From the NCBI GenBank assembly GCA_004352715.1, contig SCFE01000002.1:319153-383152 (forward strand): 64,000 nucleotides of DNA. The letters are read 5' to 3'. The stretch comes from Hofstenia miamia (lineage: Eukaryota > Xenacoelomorpha > Acoela). Shown piece after piece: positions 11,001-23,800 of this stretch. The position numbers and the translations under genes were made by a program. Below the pieces are notes generated by a model. That model was not told the DNA's origin. It did not search any database and saw only the letters and a program-made list of their open reading frames with translations. How positions within the stretch are numbered: position 1 is the stretch's first letter; the number at the start of each line of letters is the position of its first letter.

Positions 11001-14000
11001 ACTTCAAAATGAAAAAATGCTTAAAACTTGCATGCAAATAATTAAGAGCTGAGTGCTACACGAATAGATACTACAGACTAATTGAATTTACCAGCAATGC
11101 CCGAATCAGCTGTATTCACTCCTGAAAGCACACATCAATAAAAAATGAACGTTTCTGACGTCATACCTATGCGAATTGTACAATTATGATATGTGGAACA
11201 TGACAAGAAGTTACTACAAACTAGGATTTACTAGCATGGAAAATCATATTTATAAGAATCAATAGGCGATTTATAACACTAGATTTGATAAGGTTGAAAA
11301 TAAATATGTAACAAAAATGAATGACACGGTGTCTAACAGTCTCATACAAATGTTCTTATCAGAAGTAAATATAAGAGTGTTTATTTAATTTCTTAATGAA
11401 TTACTTTATAAAGAAACCTCAAGCAGAAAGCGTTTATTCTTTACGTTCGAAACACTGGATGCAAATATATTTGAATAAAAAAACAGTATCAATAACGCTT
11501 GGGTTCTAAATTCAAATGCATTGGTATTCGTGTAATTCTAGTTGAATTTATGTAATAAATTACATGCTCCAAAGCTGAAGTTTAGGCGTTTAAAGGACTA
11601 ATTGGGTAAAAAGTAAAATATCTGTTATTGGACATATAAGTCAAAATTGAATAGTAAAAATTGAAAGCACTTACATACCAAAATGGCACCATTTTAATTG
11701 GAAACAGACTATTAGAAAGAGTTCCGAAACAAAGAAGTTAACCGAAAACCGACAAAGATTGTCAGACAATAAACACGATGATATTTACATATTTGCAGTG
11801 CACATAAACCAGTCAAAGGAAAGTGTTATGAGTTGTGGGTTTAACGAGAGCGGTCACGATCCATAATATCCGCTGGTCACGCCTTATGACGTGTGTACGC
11901 GACTTAAATTGTAAGGCTGATTATACGGCACCGCTCTGGATAACAGCAAAGTCAAATCATACATAATAAAGATGTCTATGGAAACACTGATTGAAATTCC
12001 GCCCAAGTGTCAGCGAATACAGTAAATGAAAGACTATAATACCTAGGATTCCTCAATCGTTTATGATCGCAGTGCAAAAGAATGTTAAACTTTGTAATTA
12101 TCAACATGGTTTAATAGTTCTTCGATAAGAAAATATTAAGTATCTTTCTACATCGAAATACCACGACACTACAAAAATTCCTGAAATCCCAGCCCAAGCA
12201 AAATGCTATAGAAACTTATCGACAGTAAAATAAAGAATTTTAAAAGTTATGAACACTAACAGTAAAAAATCAGAGGGCAAGCCTGTTTTAATTGATTAAA
12301 GATGCATAAAAGTTAAAGATATGTAAGGAGAGTATCTGCCAACGGCCTCTAAAATCCTAGGAAGCTTTATATAATGAAATCATTTTGAAAGTATCGCTTT
12401 GCTAAAAATCCAAAAAGGTTGAAATGGTTATTTTTAGAAAAAATTGTGTAAAGCTGAATTTCAAGGTAGACGTGCGCGATACAGTGCGGGACCGGTCCAT
12501 TTTTGTAGGCTGTGGTGAATGTAAGTATGTGAACCTCAACAACTAAAAGCGGTTAGATAACGTGAAATCAAAAAACTTGCAATGAACCGGTAAATTATTT
12601 GCTCAAATTTGCACTTGTGTTAGTTTTTTTATTTATATACAGATTCATATACAACAGCATATATATATTGACACTGTATGTGTTCTCGTTTGTGTCCTAA
12701 CTTTATCATGAAACAGTGCATATTCATACAAATCAAATACCTTGTATGAAGATATCACCGTTTAGCGAGATGGCCAAATTTAGTGTCCATGTATTGATGT
12801 GCAAGCAAAAGTCCTGGACAAAAGAAATTATCAAAATTGCAAAAAATTGTTAACACAAGCTCCGAGAATATACTTCAAAACAGGAACATGCATATTCATT
12901 ACATCTTTGCAGCACCGTGCTACTTAATGTTATGCTACATACATTTAAGGTTACAACTTAATATAATGAATGCTACTATATTCATATACATATATAAAGA
13001 AAAAATAGGAAAATATATAGATAGACAGAAGGCGCGCTTTTAGGGGTGTCAGCCGCCTCCTTTATGTGAATATTGGTGATTTTCATAAAACAATTTTTGT
13101 CAAATTTTTCTTTGCAATCTCTTGCATAAAAGGCGTCTTAAAAACACTAGCTTCGTATTTTGTTATAAATATAAGTTTTTGTGGAAAACCTCAAATCATT
13201 GCGCTTTTACAAAATACGATTATATTTTGAATTAGCAAATATAGAATCCCGTTCGAAATGATAGGCGATGGCTGCTTGATAAACCTTAAATTTCAAGCGA
13301 TTTTGTGTATGTGTGGAAAATTTAGTTAAATTTATATTGAGAATTACTAGGAGTAAAGATCTTCTTAATTATGTAAAAAAAACTTTATCGATTTAAGATA
13401 TGCGTGCTCTCCAAAAGCATGGAAACATTTTAAACCTTCGTATATACGCAAGCACATATATTAACTGAAGTACTCTAAATTTTTGTTTACTATCAATTAA
13501 TCGTATTCAAGGAAAATTAATAATTTAACCAGTTTTTCAATTTCTTATCAGTCATGCCTTCATATGAGATTAAAAGTGAGACGTCCTATTTCGTAGCTTT
13601 GAACTTTAATAACCAATGGAAAAAGTTTCACTATTTCGTCATACATTATGAATATGCTAAGCAATAGGAGCTTTAGACAATTAGTTAATAAATAAAAATC
13701 AAAAAGCCGTTAAATTTATTAAATAATTAAATGTTTATTTAAGCATACAGATTAAGAGAATTACATGCGAAAGACATTACGAATCTGTCAGCAATTTATC
13801 TAAAATAAAGCAAGAAATTTATTTAAACAAATATTTGCACGGGAAACATTTTAGCTGATGTCAAAGTATAGAGATAATTAGAGTACACAAATTAGAACGC
13901 TAGCCGGCAGCCATATGATAGAAACACGCATGATATTATCTCAGCGTAAACAAAAAGCCTGCTTCTTATCGAATAAAAGACATTTGTTACAATACTAACA

Positions 14001-14371
14001 AATTAATCAAAAAATTATGAAACCAAATAATTTTATTAAATTTTTAACATTGGACATGCGCGCAGAATTTACACACGCATAGAACATGGGTTACGGGAAA
14101 ATGCCAGTCAATGAATTTTTAATTTACACAAAAATGAAGTGGTCGTGCTTATTAGGCTTGAATAAATTGAATTTAAAGTGTATTTGATCACAAATGCAAC
14201 CCATAAATCTCACTCATATAAATTTGACGTGCATAAGAATAATCCAATTGCAAAATGCATTAACTCTATGGAACATTCAATTTACTCTATTATCACGAAA
14301 ATTAATTAAATTTAGAGTAAGTTCAATATTGCGCATTGAGTAAAATATCAATACAGACTGTGAAAAGGAGG

Positions 14372-14421
<50 letters not shown>

Positions 14422-17400
14422 ATATATAGAACGATCGATCCGGCAATATTTCCAAATTTAAATACCAAATGTAAAATTCTGTTTGTTACATCATTTCTAT
14501 CAATATATTACAATAAATATATACAAATTTAGTGATTGTGTAAAGGCACACACAATATTTAATTACAACAGCTTATATAATTAATAATGCATAGGTGCTC
14601 ATGGTAAAAGAAAATTTAACTCAGGCTAGCTATCAAAGAACAGCAGCTGTAAAAAGGAAATTAATAAAGAAGATGCAAACAAAGTTTAAAAAGTTACCAA
14701 CCAATACTAATGATTGAATCAAAACTTTAGTATAGAATTCATTCCAGTTGAATTCAATTTTACTATAAATTGGTTTTATTTTGCAATATGTGTGGAGAAC
14801 TCCATGCTGTTAAAACAAAACAGACAAAAATCTTATTATAAAAAGTAACACAAAATTTGCTGAGTAGCATATGAATAATCTCAATCACAAAGTTAAATTG
14901 AACTACGTTGAAAACTTAAAAAATTATAAATTAATATACATGTACAGTTTGTGAGACTGCTGATTTGAACATTAATAATGCATAATGTAAGGGTGTGAAA
15001 TCGGCAGCAATATTAAGCAAGCGGAGAAAATGAGGCATTCATATAACAGAAAAGATTATAAAACGAAGGAAGTAATAAAGAATAAATTAGAGCTAATAAA
15101 ATAATACACCAGATGACTCGATTTAACTGCCAACAGTTGCAAAATTTTTATTGAGTAAACTGCTATAAAGTTCGAATGATTTGATACTAATATAATTAGA
15201 CCTACTACTAAAAATTTGAAAATTATGAGCAATGAATACAATACAGGCATGAAAATAGAATTTAACTATTACATATTTTAAATATTCAATCAAAATTTGA
15301 ATTCAAGGTATTAGATTAGTGAAAAAAGGCATTTTCGATGTAGTTAATATTTCTTTCAAATATTGAATAAAAAATTTAAAACTTTGAAAGTATAAAAATA
15401 AATTGATAAAGTTTTTGTGACAAATTGTACCAATTTGTAAGGCTATAATAATCAAAAACCATTATTTTAACATATTGTTGCTGGAAACATTTTGCAATAG
15501 TGCGGGAAACTAAATTTCAAAATTTTACCTCGAGAATTTGGCCGTTCATTTTGATTGCAGCTTCATTAGCAGCAGATTTCGAAGAGAACATTACAAAGGC
15601 ACAACCTAAAAAAAAGAAACTTACCAGTGAAAATGATAGAGTAGTAAAAGGGTCGAGGAAAGCAGGTGGGTTAGGCAGAACAAATGAGGAATCAAACAAC
15701 GGATCAAGAAGCGAATACATGGCCCAGCGAGTGACAGAGCAAACAGCGTTGACAAATGTTTGTACGCGTGTGATGTAATGAAAGATAATAAATATTATCA
15801 CCACTAGTGCAGCAGCGCCACGCATTAACTTTATTAGCCAATTTATGATGCACGCGCCCGCTTTAAGCGCCGAAGACTTTTAACAAAACTTTGTAATTTT
15901 CATTGGCTAATGAAAACGATATAACAAGTAATTAATCTGTATGACGCGTGCTGACTGGACAAATAGAAGTTGGAAGGAGAATACCTCGTCAGTCAATGAC
16001 ATTGAAATGTCTGGAAAAAAGGGAAAATGTTTGCGGAATCAGTTCAAACAACGGCGACGCTTTGTGATAAATCAAATTTATGCGAGTGATTCATTTGATT
16101 ACATCTTATGCTCATTCATTATAAAATTCAGTCAATTACATCAGGTTCTATTTGTTTCACAAATTTGGCTAAATTTCAACTTTATCCCAAATTGGAACAA
16201 ACAGTATTTATGTTAGTTGCCACAAAAACTGTTAAGAGAGCGACAATGATTTATCATCGAAAGTAGTGTTCTGTGGCCAAAGCAATTTTCTCGGCTGTAG
16301 CATGCCGTGCAAAATAAATTTTGCATTAACCGGCCTTTGGCCGTAATGCCTTAGCCGTAGTCGACCATCGGCCATGATTTTTTTGCAGTAGTCGCACTTT
16401 TTACTGCAATTTCAATAGAACGATGAAAACATGCTTATAGTTCGAACAATTAAAGAAAATAGTCAAAGCAAATAAGTTTTAAAAACAAAAATACAAATAA
16501 AAATCATGGAGGTAACATGGCCTATTAATAGGCCATGGAGGTAAATTGTTCAACATAATGTTCAGAAATGAATGTAAGGCGGGGTTTTGGCTGTAAAATA
16601 AAATCTTTGACAGCAGCCGGCCGTTAGCCGCGGCCATGGTTGCAGAACACTAATCGAAAGGTCTCGGTCTACATAGTTTAATGAATGTAAATCTGATTAA
16701 TTCTAAACTATGCAGCAGTTAGGAAGGCCATATATATATATATGAATATTCGATGATTTAATAAACAAATCACTGTGTTCGATTTATACAGCCGATAAGG
16801 GCATGGGCCGAAATGTCAAAATAACTTAATAGCAGCAAACAACACACAATATAATTAACAAATGTGTTGAAAAAAATGTACATACGTTTTTCAATTTTAG
16901 TGAATGATTTTACTATAAGTTTCTAATATAGTCAACTTTGGTCTAGCGAATCGAAAAATTAGAGAAATTTTTGGCTAGACCGGCTCCCAGCCCCAGTCCA
17001 TCTATGTTATATGGTCAATCAATTGCCTTACAGTTTCAAGTATTCTCGAATGACTTCACGTAATTAACCAACCGTTAATCTTAGGAAATCATTCGGGTTG
17101 CAGACATTTGTTCACAAAGAAAATTTTTATGTTTCAAATAAAGAGATTATTAAAATTAGTTGAAACTATTTTTACCCAGTCTAAAAAATAAATGCTCTTA
17201 AGGGCTATATGATATTATTTTTGAACTTTCTTAATATCCCACATTTTTGCGGTATCGTTTTTTAGTAAATATAACTGAATTTAAAAATTGACTACTGAAT
17301 TACGCCTAGGTTAAGGGGTCAAATATCTGTGGGTCGAGGATCGGGAAAATATATTTTACTAGTTTGCTAATATATTGCTCTCTATTGTTAAAAGATACAA

Positions 17401-20400
17401 TTTGTAAAAAAATGTGTTTGGAAAATCAACCCAATAATATTGCATGCGCGTGTGTAATTAAAAAATGTATTGTTATAAAAACTATATAACGAAACCATCG
17501 CTGTTTGAAATTTGGATGCGGAATACATTGCGAATTATCGCTAACAAATTTTCGAATGAAAAGCTGGGAACCTCAGTTGATCCTATTTTAAAATGAAACC
17601 TGAACCATCTTCAGAAAAATTTGTTTCGTGTAATTGGTAACGTCAGTTAACAAAAGTGGCAGCAGATGATTTTATCGAATTTGAAAAATTTAATCCATTC
17701 CTGATAAGTACGTCAAGTGATGGAATTAGATTATCAAGAAATACTTAAAACTAATCTGTTCGTTGGCAGGTAAAGATGTCGCATGAATTCTAAACTAATA
17801 CTAAATTTTTAAAATAATTCTGATTTGCACAATTTCGACAGCGCAATAAATCGATTTCCCGCAAATTTGAAACGTGATGATGCAAGTTTTTAAATATTTA
17901 CAATGTTTCATAGAATCTTGCTTTAACAAAGTAAATTATTAAATCAGTATAAAAATTCATTATGAAAGAAATACATGCCTTTACTGGAACCATCTGGATT
18001 CTTGAGAATGGTACATTCTTCAACGTTTCCAAAGTGCTGAAAGCAAGATTTCAGTTCAGACTCTGATGTTTTCTTGTTGAGCATGCCAATAAACAGTTTA
18101 CGTTCTAGAAAAGCAAGTCAAATAGGGCCAAAATCTTGTTTAATTTAATAAATTGCTATTCACTTGCATCCAAATCGCAATTTACATTGGATGAGGAAGA
18201 AAGCGAATGCCCTGCTAAAGTAATAACTCACCGTTTCGATTCTCTTGATCTGCTGGCTTCATTTGAATAAAATGATTCATCTAAAGTGAAAGCGTGTTGT
18301 AAAATTAAATTATATCATTAATATGCAAAGAGCAATAGACTGCACATAATTAAATTTCACATGTACATTAAATATGACAAGCACAGATACAAAATAATCA
18401 ACAACTATTTCAAGAGGATGCCAAAAGGCAATTGCATAGGGCACTAAATATTTGCGTACTTGCAACATGTAAACATTATGTCAAAAAATGAGTGATAAAG
18501 TGTGATAAATAAATTACAAAGAAAACTTGATTCAATCACTTACAGCAAATTCCTAGACTCATTTTCTCAAACAAATTATAGGACACAAATCCGGCATGTG
18601 TACAGAATATAATGCGTCAAAGAAAAATGCCAGTACAAAAAATATGAATGAAAAACTTTCAAGTTTGTGAACACATTTATAAGGTTGAAAAATTCAATAT
18701 ATTCTAGTACCAAAATTGAGCGCGTTGTGCAAACTGGCTGTATTACTGTGAAAGTAATGCAGTGTGTATAATTCATAAAATTTATATAAAATTGAAAGAA
18801 TTACCAACACAATTTTGCAATAAAACTAGCATTACAAATAAATGAAGAAAAACTTGCCACTACCAATCTAGGATGATGAAGGCATCAACTAGTGTCATTA
18901 CTAACTGTTAACTGCTATTACTAAAAGCTGGCAAAAAATACGAATCAATTTGCACTTAAACTTTGAGATATTGAATTACTATTACTACATAAAATCTGTA
19001 TTGTAGTCTACACTGATGTTAATAAAATTTTCTATTAAAATAAAATTGACGGACTAAATTACGTGGGAAAAATTCCTTGATTAGGTTCTCATACGCTTTT
19101 CGATAAAGCAAATTGTGTTTTCCATAAGTCCACATTTGATCAATTTCTTCCGATTCTAATAACGCTTACAGTAATTGGTTAGAAATAATTTTGGATGGTA
19201 ATGAATTTGGAAATAATTTATTAAAACGGAATTGATGGGGTGATTTATAGTCGAAGCTATTAACACATCATTGTCAAATGACGTAATTGCATAATCATAC
19301 AAAGCGAATTCCTCATGGTTTGAGATAGGCAACACTTTCAAAACAGTTTTCTCAGCAAACAAAAAGCAAACAATTTCAACAATTCCAAATTGTCTGACAT
19401 TTAAATTCACGGGTGTTGAGGAACCTATAGTAGTAGGTAATCTCACAATTTTACTGTTACATACATACAAATTTTATACCCATTTTTTAAAGTAAGTTGA
19501 AAAATACGTAAAAGAACGTTATTTAAGGTTAAATGACACTTAATTTTCGACTAAAAGTGAACGTTCTAAACAAATGAGACAACTTCTGCCGCAAGCGAGG
19601 ACTCTTTCGAGTCTTCATCCATCAAAAAGACGCATGTGAATCGCTTTTATCAACTAACATCCTTTGTGGTAATTGAAGTTTGAATAGAGTACTTTAACCA
19701 AAGTAGGTATTTTATAGACTTTAAAATACGCATAAATACGTATTAACAATTAGGCTGTACCTAGAGATTTTTATTTTTTGTAATTTGCTTGGCAGAACAA
19801 CATGTTTCATTAATACAAAACCTAAAATGCTTAAAAGTTACCAGATATCACTTCACATTGATAAATGAAACATGTACTAGAGTAAAATAATTGTCCAATC
19901 AAAATCTTTATGAAAATTTTTAGCTTATTGTCGTCAAATGTTATTAAATGAAAAGTGGAAAATCTTATAAGTCATGAGTACGTTTAACTTTCATTTTCTT
20001 CCTAACCCGATTTGTTTGCCACGGGATAATGGTCGTTTGGACTCACAGGAGAGGGTTTAGACTATTCAACCCCCTCTCCAACAAAATTATTTTCTACAAA
20101 ACAATAACATATCGCTTACAATACTCGTTAACCCTTTGAATGAAGAATGAGTTTTGATGCTTTTATAGTGTATTTAAAAAAGGGTTCAATTAGAGAATCA
20201 TAAGTCAAATTGGAAAAATTTCTGACGCTAATAGATTTGGCAAATTAATAAATCTCGTTAGACTAAACTACACTTCCTGAATGTTGTTGCAATATTTCGA
20301 AAATATAAATTTTAAACATAATAAAAATGTAAACTCTAAATAAAAAACAGCAAAACGCTTCAAAAATAATGAAATTTATGTCTTATAATTATCGTAAATG

Positions 20401-20779
20401 TATGTTTTCTTCAATAAATATTATATGTTGTGATTAGAAAGATGGGGGGTTTATTTTCTTGCTAATCACCGTGTAATATTATATTTCTAAGAAAATATTC
20501 AAAAAAGTGAAAATTACTACGAAAATAAAATAAATAATCTAACAGTAAACAACAAAAAACAAACAACTCTTTCAAAATTTGAAATAAAATTCCTACCCCG
20601 GGCAGTTTGATTTGATCATGTAGCTCACTTTGGGCAACCATGGCATCGTTCAGAGTGTAATAAGTGATGAAACAACACCCTAAATAAATATTGTAGAATA
20701 TTTTTAAGGAGTAGGTGTTAACTTAGATTTACTTATTTATGGATAAAAGTACAAGCACTGTACACATTTTTCCAAGCTA

Positions 20780-20810
<31 letters not shown>

Positions 20811-23800
20811 AACGTATCAAGTACAAAAAGTTTACACTATCTATGTAACCTCTAGACCCCATAATATATACATATTGAACTGTGGTGCAATATTTTTGTC
20901 ACGTGCCTTATATATAGAGATACAGAGAGAAAGAGAGCGAAGGATAGAGAAAAAGAAAACAAATGAGAGCAAGAGAGAGAGATCCGAAAACAATACTTTG
21001 TATATGAATATAATAAGCGCTAGGTTACATAAAGTGAAATATTGATGAATTACATTAGTTAACAAAAATCTGTAACTACGCTAAGAAAAGTTCGTTAAAA
21101 AGGAATGTGCAAAAATAAAAATGCAATATTTTTTTGCTTTTAGGGAGATACCCAGGTACATCGCGTTTTCTTTCAATGAAAACGCATACTTTTGAGCTTG
21201 AAATACTAGATTTGCTATTTAGGGTTATGTCTGCGCCAACAATTTCAATACCGCAATTTTCTGTAAGGCATACCGTCAGTTACCTCGGTTACCGTGTAAA
21301 ACCAAAACTTAAACCTATCAGCGTGTATTTATATTAACAGCTTACCTTAAGATTCACTAAACGAAGCATTTAAAATTTTGTAAGATAAATATACAAATAC
21401 GTGCACATAGATGCGTGTGCAAGAATGTGTGAGTGTACAGTGTATATATAAACGATAAATCTTGCTCAACGCTATATCTAAGCAACTTTAATTGTTATTG
21501 CACTTTCTGGAATGACCTGACTTCAATTGTTAAAGTTCTAATCTTTATAGGTGGGCGAACGTAGGCTCAATAAACATCTTTGATTAGCAGTTGTACACCT
21601 GCGGCCAAAATTCTAGAAAATTTAAAAGCGATTGAAAACAACGACAAATCTCAAATGAGATGGCTTTTGACAGCTAGCGTCTGGGGAGAGGCTGGGCTTA
21701 CCTACACCAATTATTTTAGTGGATAATGCGCACTTGATTAAAGTTTGTGGGGAGTGTTACACAATTTCATCACTGTCACCTCGAATTAACTGAAGCTCAT
21801 TGTGCATGATTATCCGCCGGCAGAATCGGTTTTCGATCTTAAACTTTGAATTGAAGTAAATCAAATGCAGAGGTGAATTTGAAAATGTCTGAACAAAAAT
21901 TGTTGTTATGCAATACAATCAACAAAAACCAGTGGAATAACTTCTCTTAGTCAACGATATTTCTCAAATGTCTAAACATCATGTACATGTATAAGAAAAA
22001 CAAGCCGAAAAAAACCAACGGGAATTCACACCATTTTTAAATTTTGGATACATTTCATAGTGATCGGCTTTTTAAAATAATTAAAATGTGTGACTGTTCT
22101 GCCAATATTATTGAAATATTGGTATGCTTAAATACATGCGTGCTACGATAACACAATATTTCATATAATATATTTGATAACAAGACTATGCAGTTAATTT
22201 CTACTTAGATAATGAGAAATGATTTGCATTTAATATATATATAGACTTTCCAAAAGACCCTTATTTAAGGATTATATGGAATTTCTATATTAGGTACACA
22301 AGACTATAATTTTGCTCATTTCCTCATATAAAAATGTGGTAAGATTCACTTAAAACCAATTAGTTTAGTAATTACCAGAAGTGGCGCTACGGGGTTTCGC
22401 ATTGGACTTGGTCATCTAAATTCTTGAGAAAATCAAAATTTATGTTTTTAAGCTTAACACGTAAACGTATTTTTAAAGTACGAGACTGATTATAATTAGA
22501 TTCTATTACTGTTTTTTATCAAAAGAGCGTTCCCGCTATCGACTTATAAGCAGATTTCAGCCGAAAATGTTACTAGTTTTGTTCACATTGGTATCATCCA
22601 ACTTTTTGTAAGAAAAACCGAAATTGAAATTTCGTACTTTCGATTTTTTGACAGACGATAAATTATGATCTGATGAAAAATCGATAGTGAAAACGATTAT
22701 ATTTTGATTGACAGTAGAAGAAATAACACCTGCTTTGGAATGATTTCTTGACAAATGATAAAAGTGGGATGGGAACCTAACTTAATCCATACATTTAATA
22801 ACTCGTCAAAGAATAGGTAAAAGCTTGATTTCATATATTATCTAAACAACTGTTATTGTTTGTGACAACAGTTTTTTCCTTTAACTTTCCTTTATCAGGT
22901 CTACTTCGAATTTAACTGTTTTAATAAAGCATTTGTTAAATAGAGGGCAAACATATCTTCTAAAATAAGAACAAGACAATTAAAAAGTAATGACTGTCTT
23001 TCAATGAGAGCCATCAATCCACCGCATTATAAACACATATACAATGATGGGTGAAATCTACTGAAAACCCGAGAACATTGTGAATATTATCAATCATTTG
23101 AACTAAATCATGTCTAAAACGCATAAACCACAATTGGTAAGATGGGAATGAGCATTCTGTATAAATTCTCCACACACTCCACAAAGAAGCCACTTCACTC
23201 AAATCATCACATTCGGAGAAGACAAGCCTGGGCTAAAGAGAGGAAAAAACATCGTTTGGAGTTCAAATCGAATTTTTTCATTAGATGACCAAGAGAAGCC
23301 AAAATGATGCAATCCGAAGTTCAATTCTCTTGAACAACACAAATCATTTATGGTTTTTGGGGCCACTTTGATTCAAAAGTATACGAATTTCACAGGGTAA
23401 AAGGGACAATGAATAGAGCTCGATCTATTTCGATCTTGAAGTAAAATGTTCCATCTTTTAATGAAGATTATGCTTTACTGCAACAATATAAAACGCCTGG
23501 TCCCAAGTCGTAAGAACTTTATGATTTTTTGAAAGGAAGTAATACACTTTTATCCGAGAGGTATGCTCGTTCTCCAATCTTGATCATAGAGAACCTGTGG
23601 GATTATTAAAATCTCGACTAATTATGGACTGAAACAAAAGTTAATTTCGTAAAATTGCTGACGAATCTATATCCAATCTAACTTGTATAAATCATTCGCC
23701 TACCTAAATAATAGTGACAATGTTGTGTATTGTATTTTTTGGTATTTTATAATATATCATATCTTTTATAAAAAGGGGTGTATAAAAGTAATAAAAATCA

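Noticed and set aside
11671-11720. Block before a GTAAGT donor on the minus strand
   Set aside because: In the required phase it has an immediate TAA, and the acceptor is poor.
15517-15825. 102-codon minus ORF extending upstream of the RRM2 exon
   Set aside because: Only 15529-15605 is CELF coding. The upstream part is intron that happens to be open, ending at a clear acceptor.
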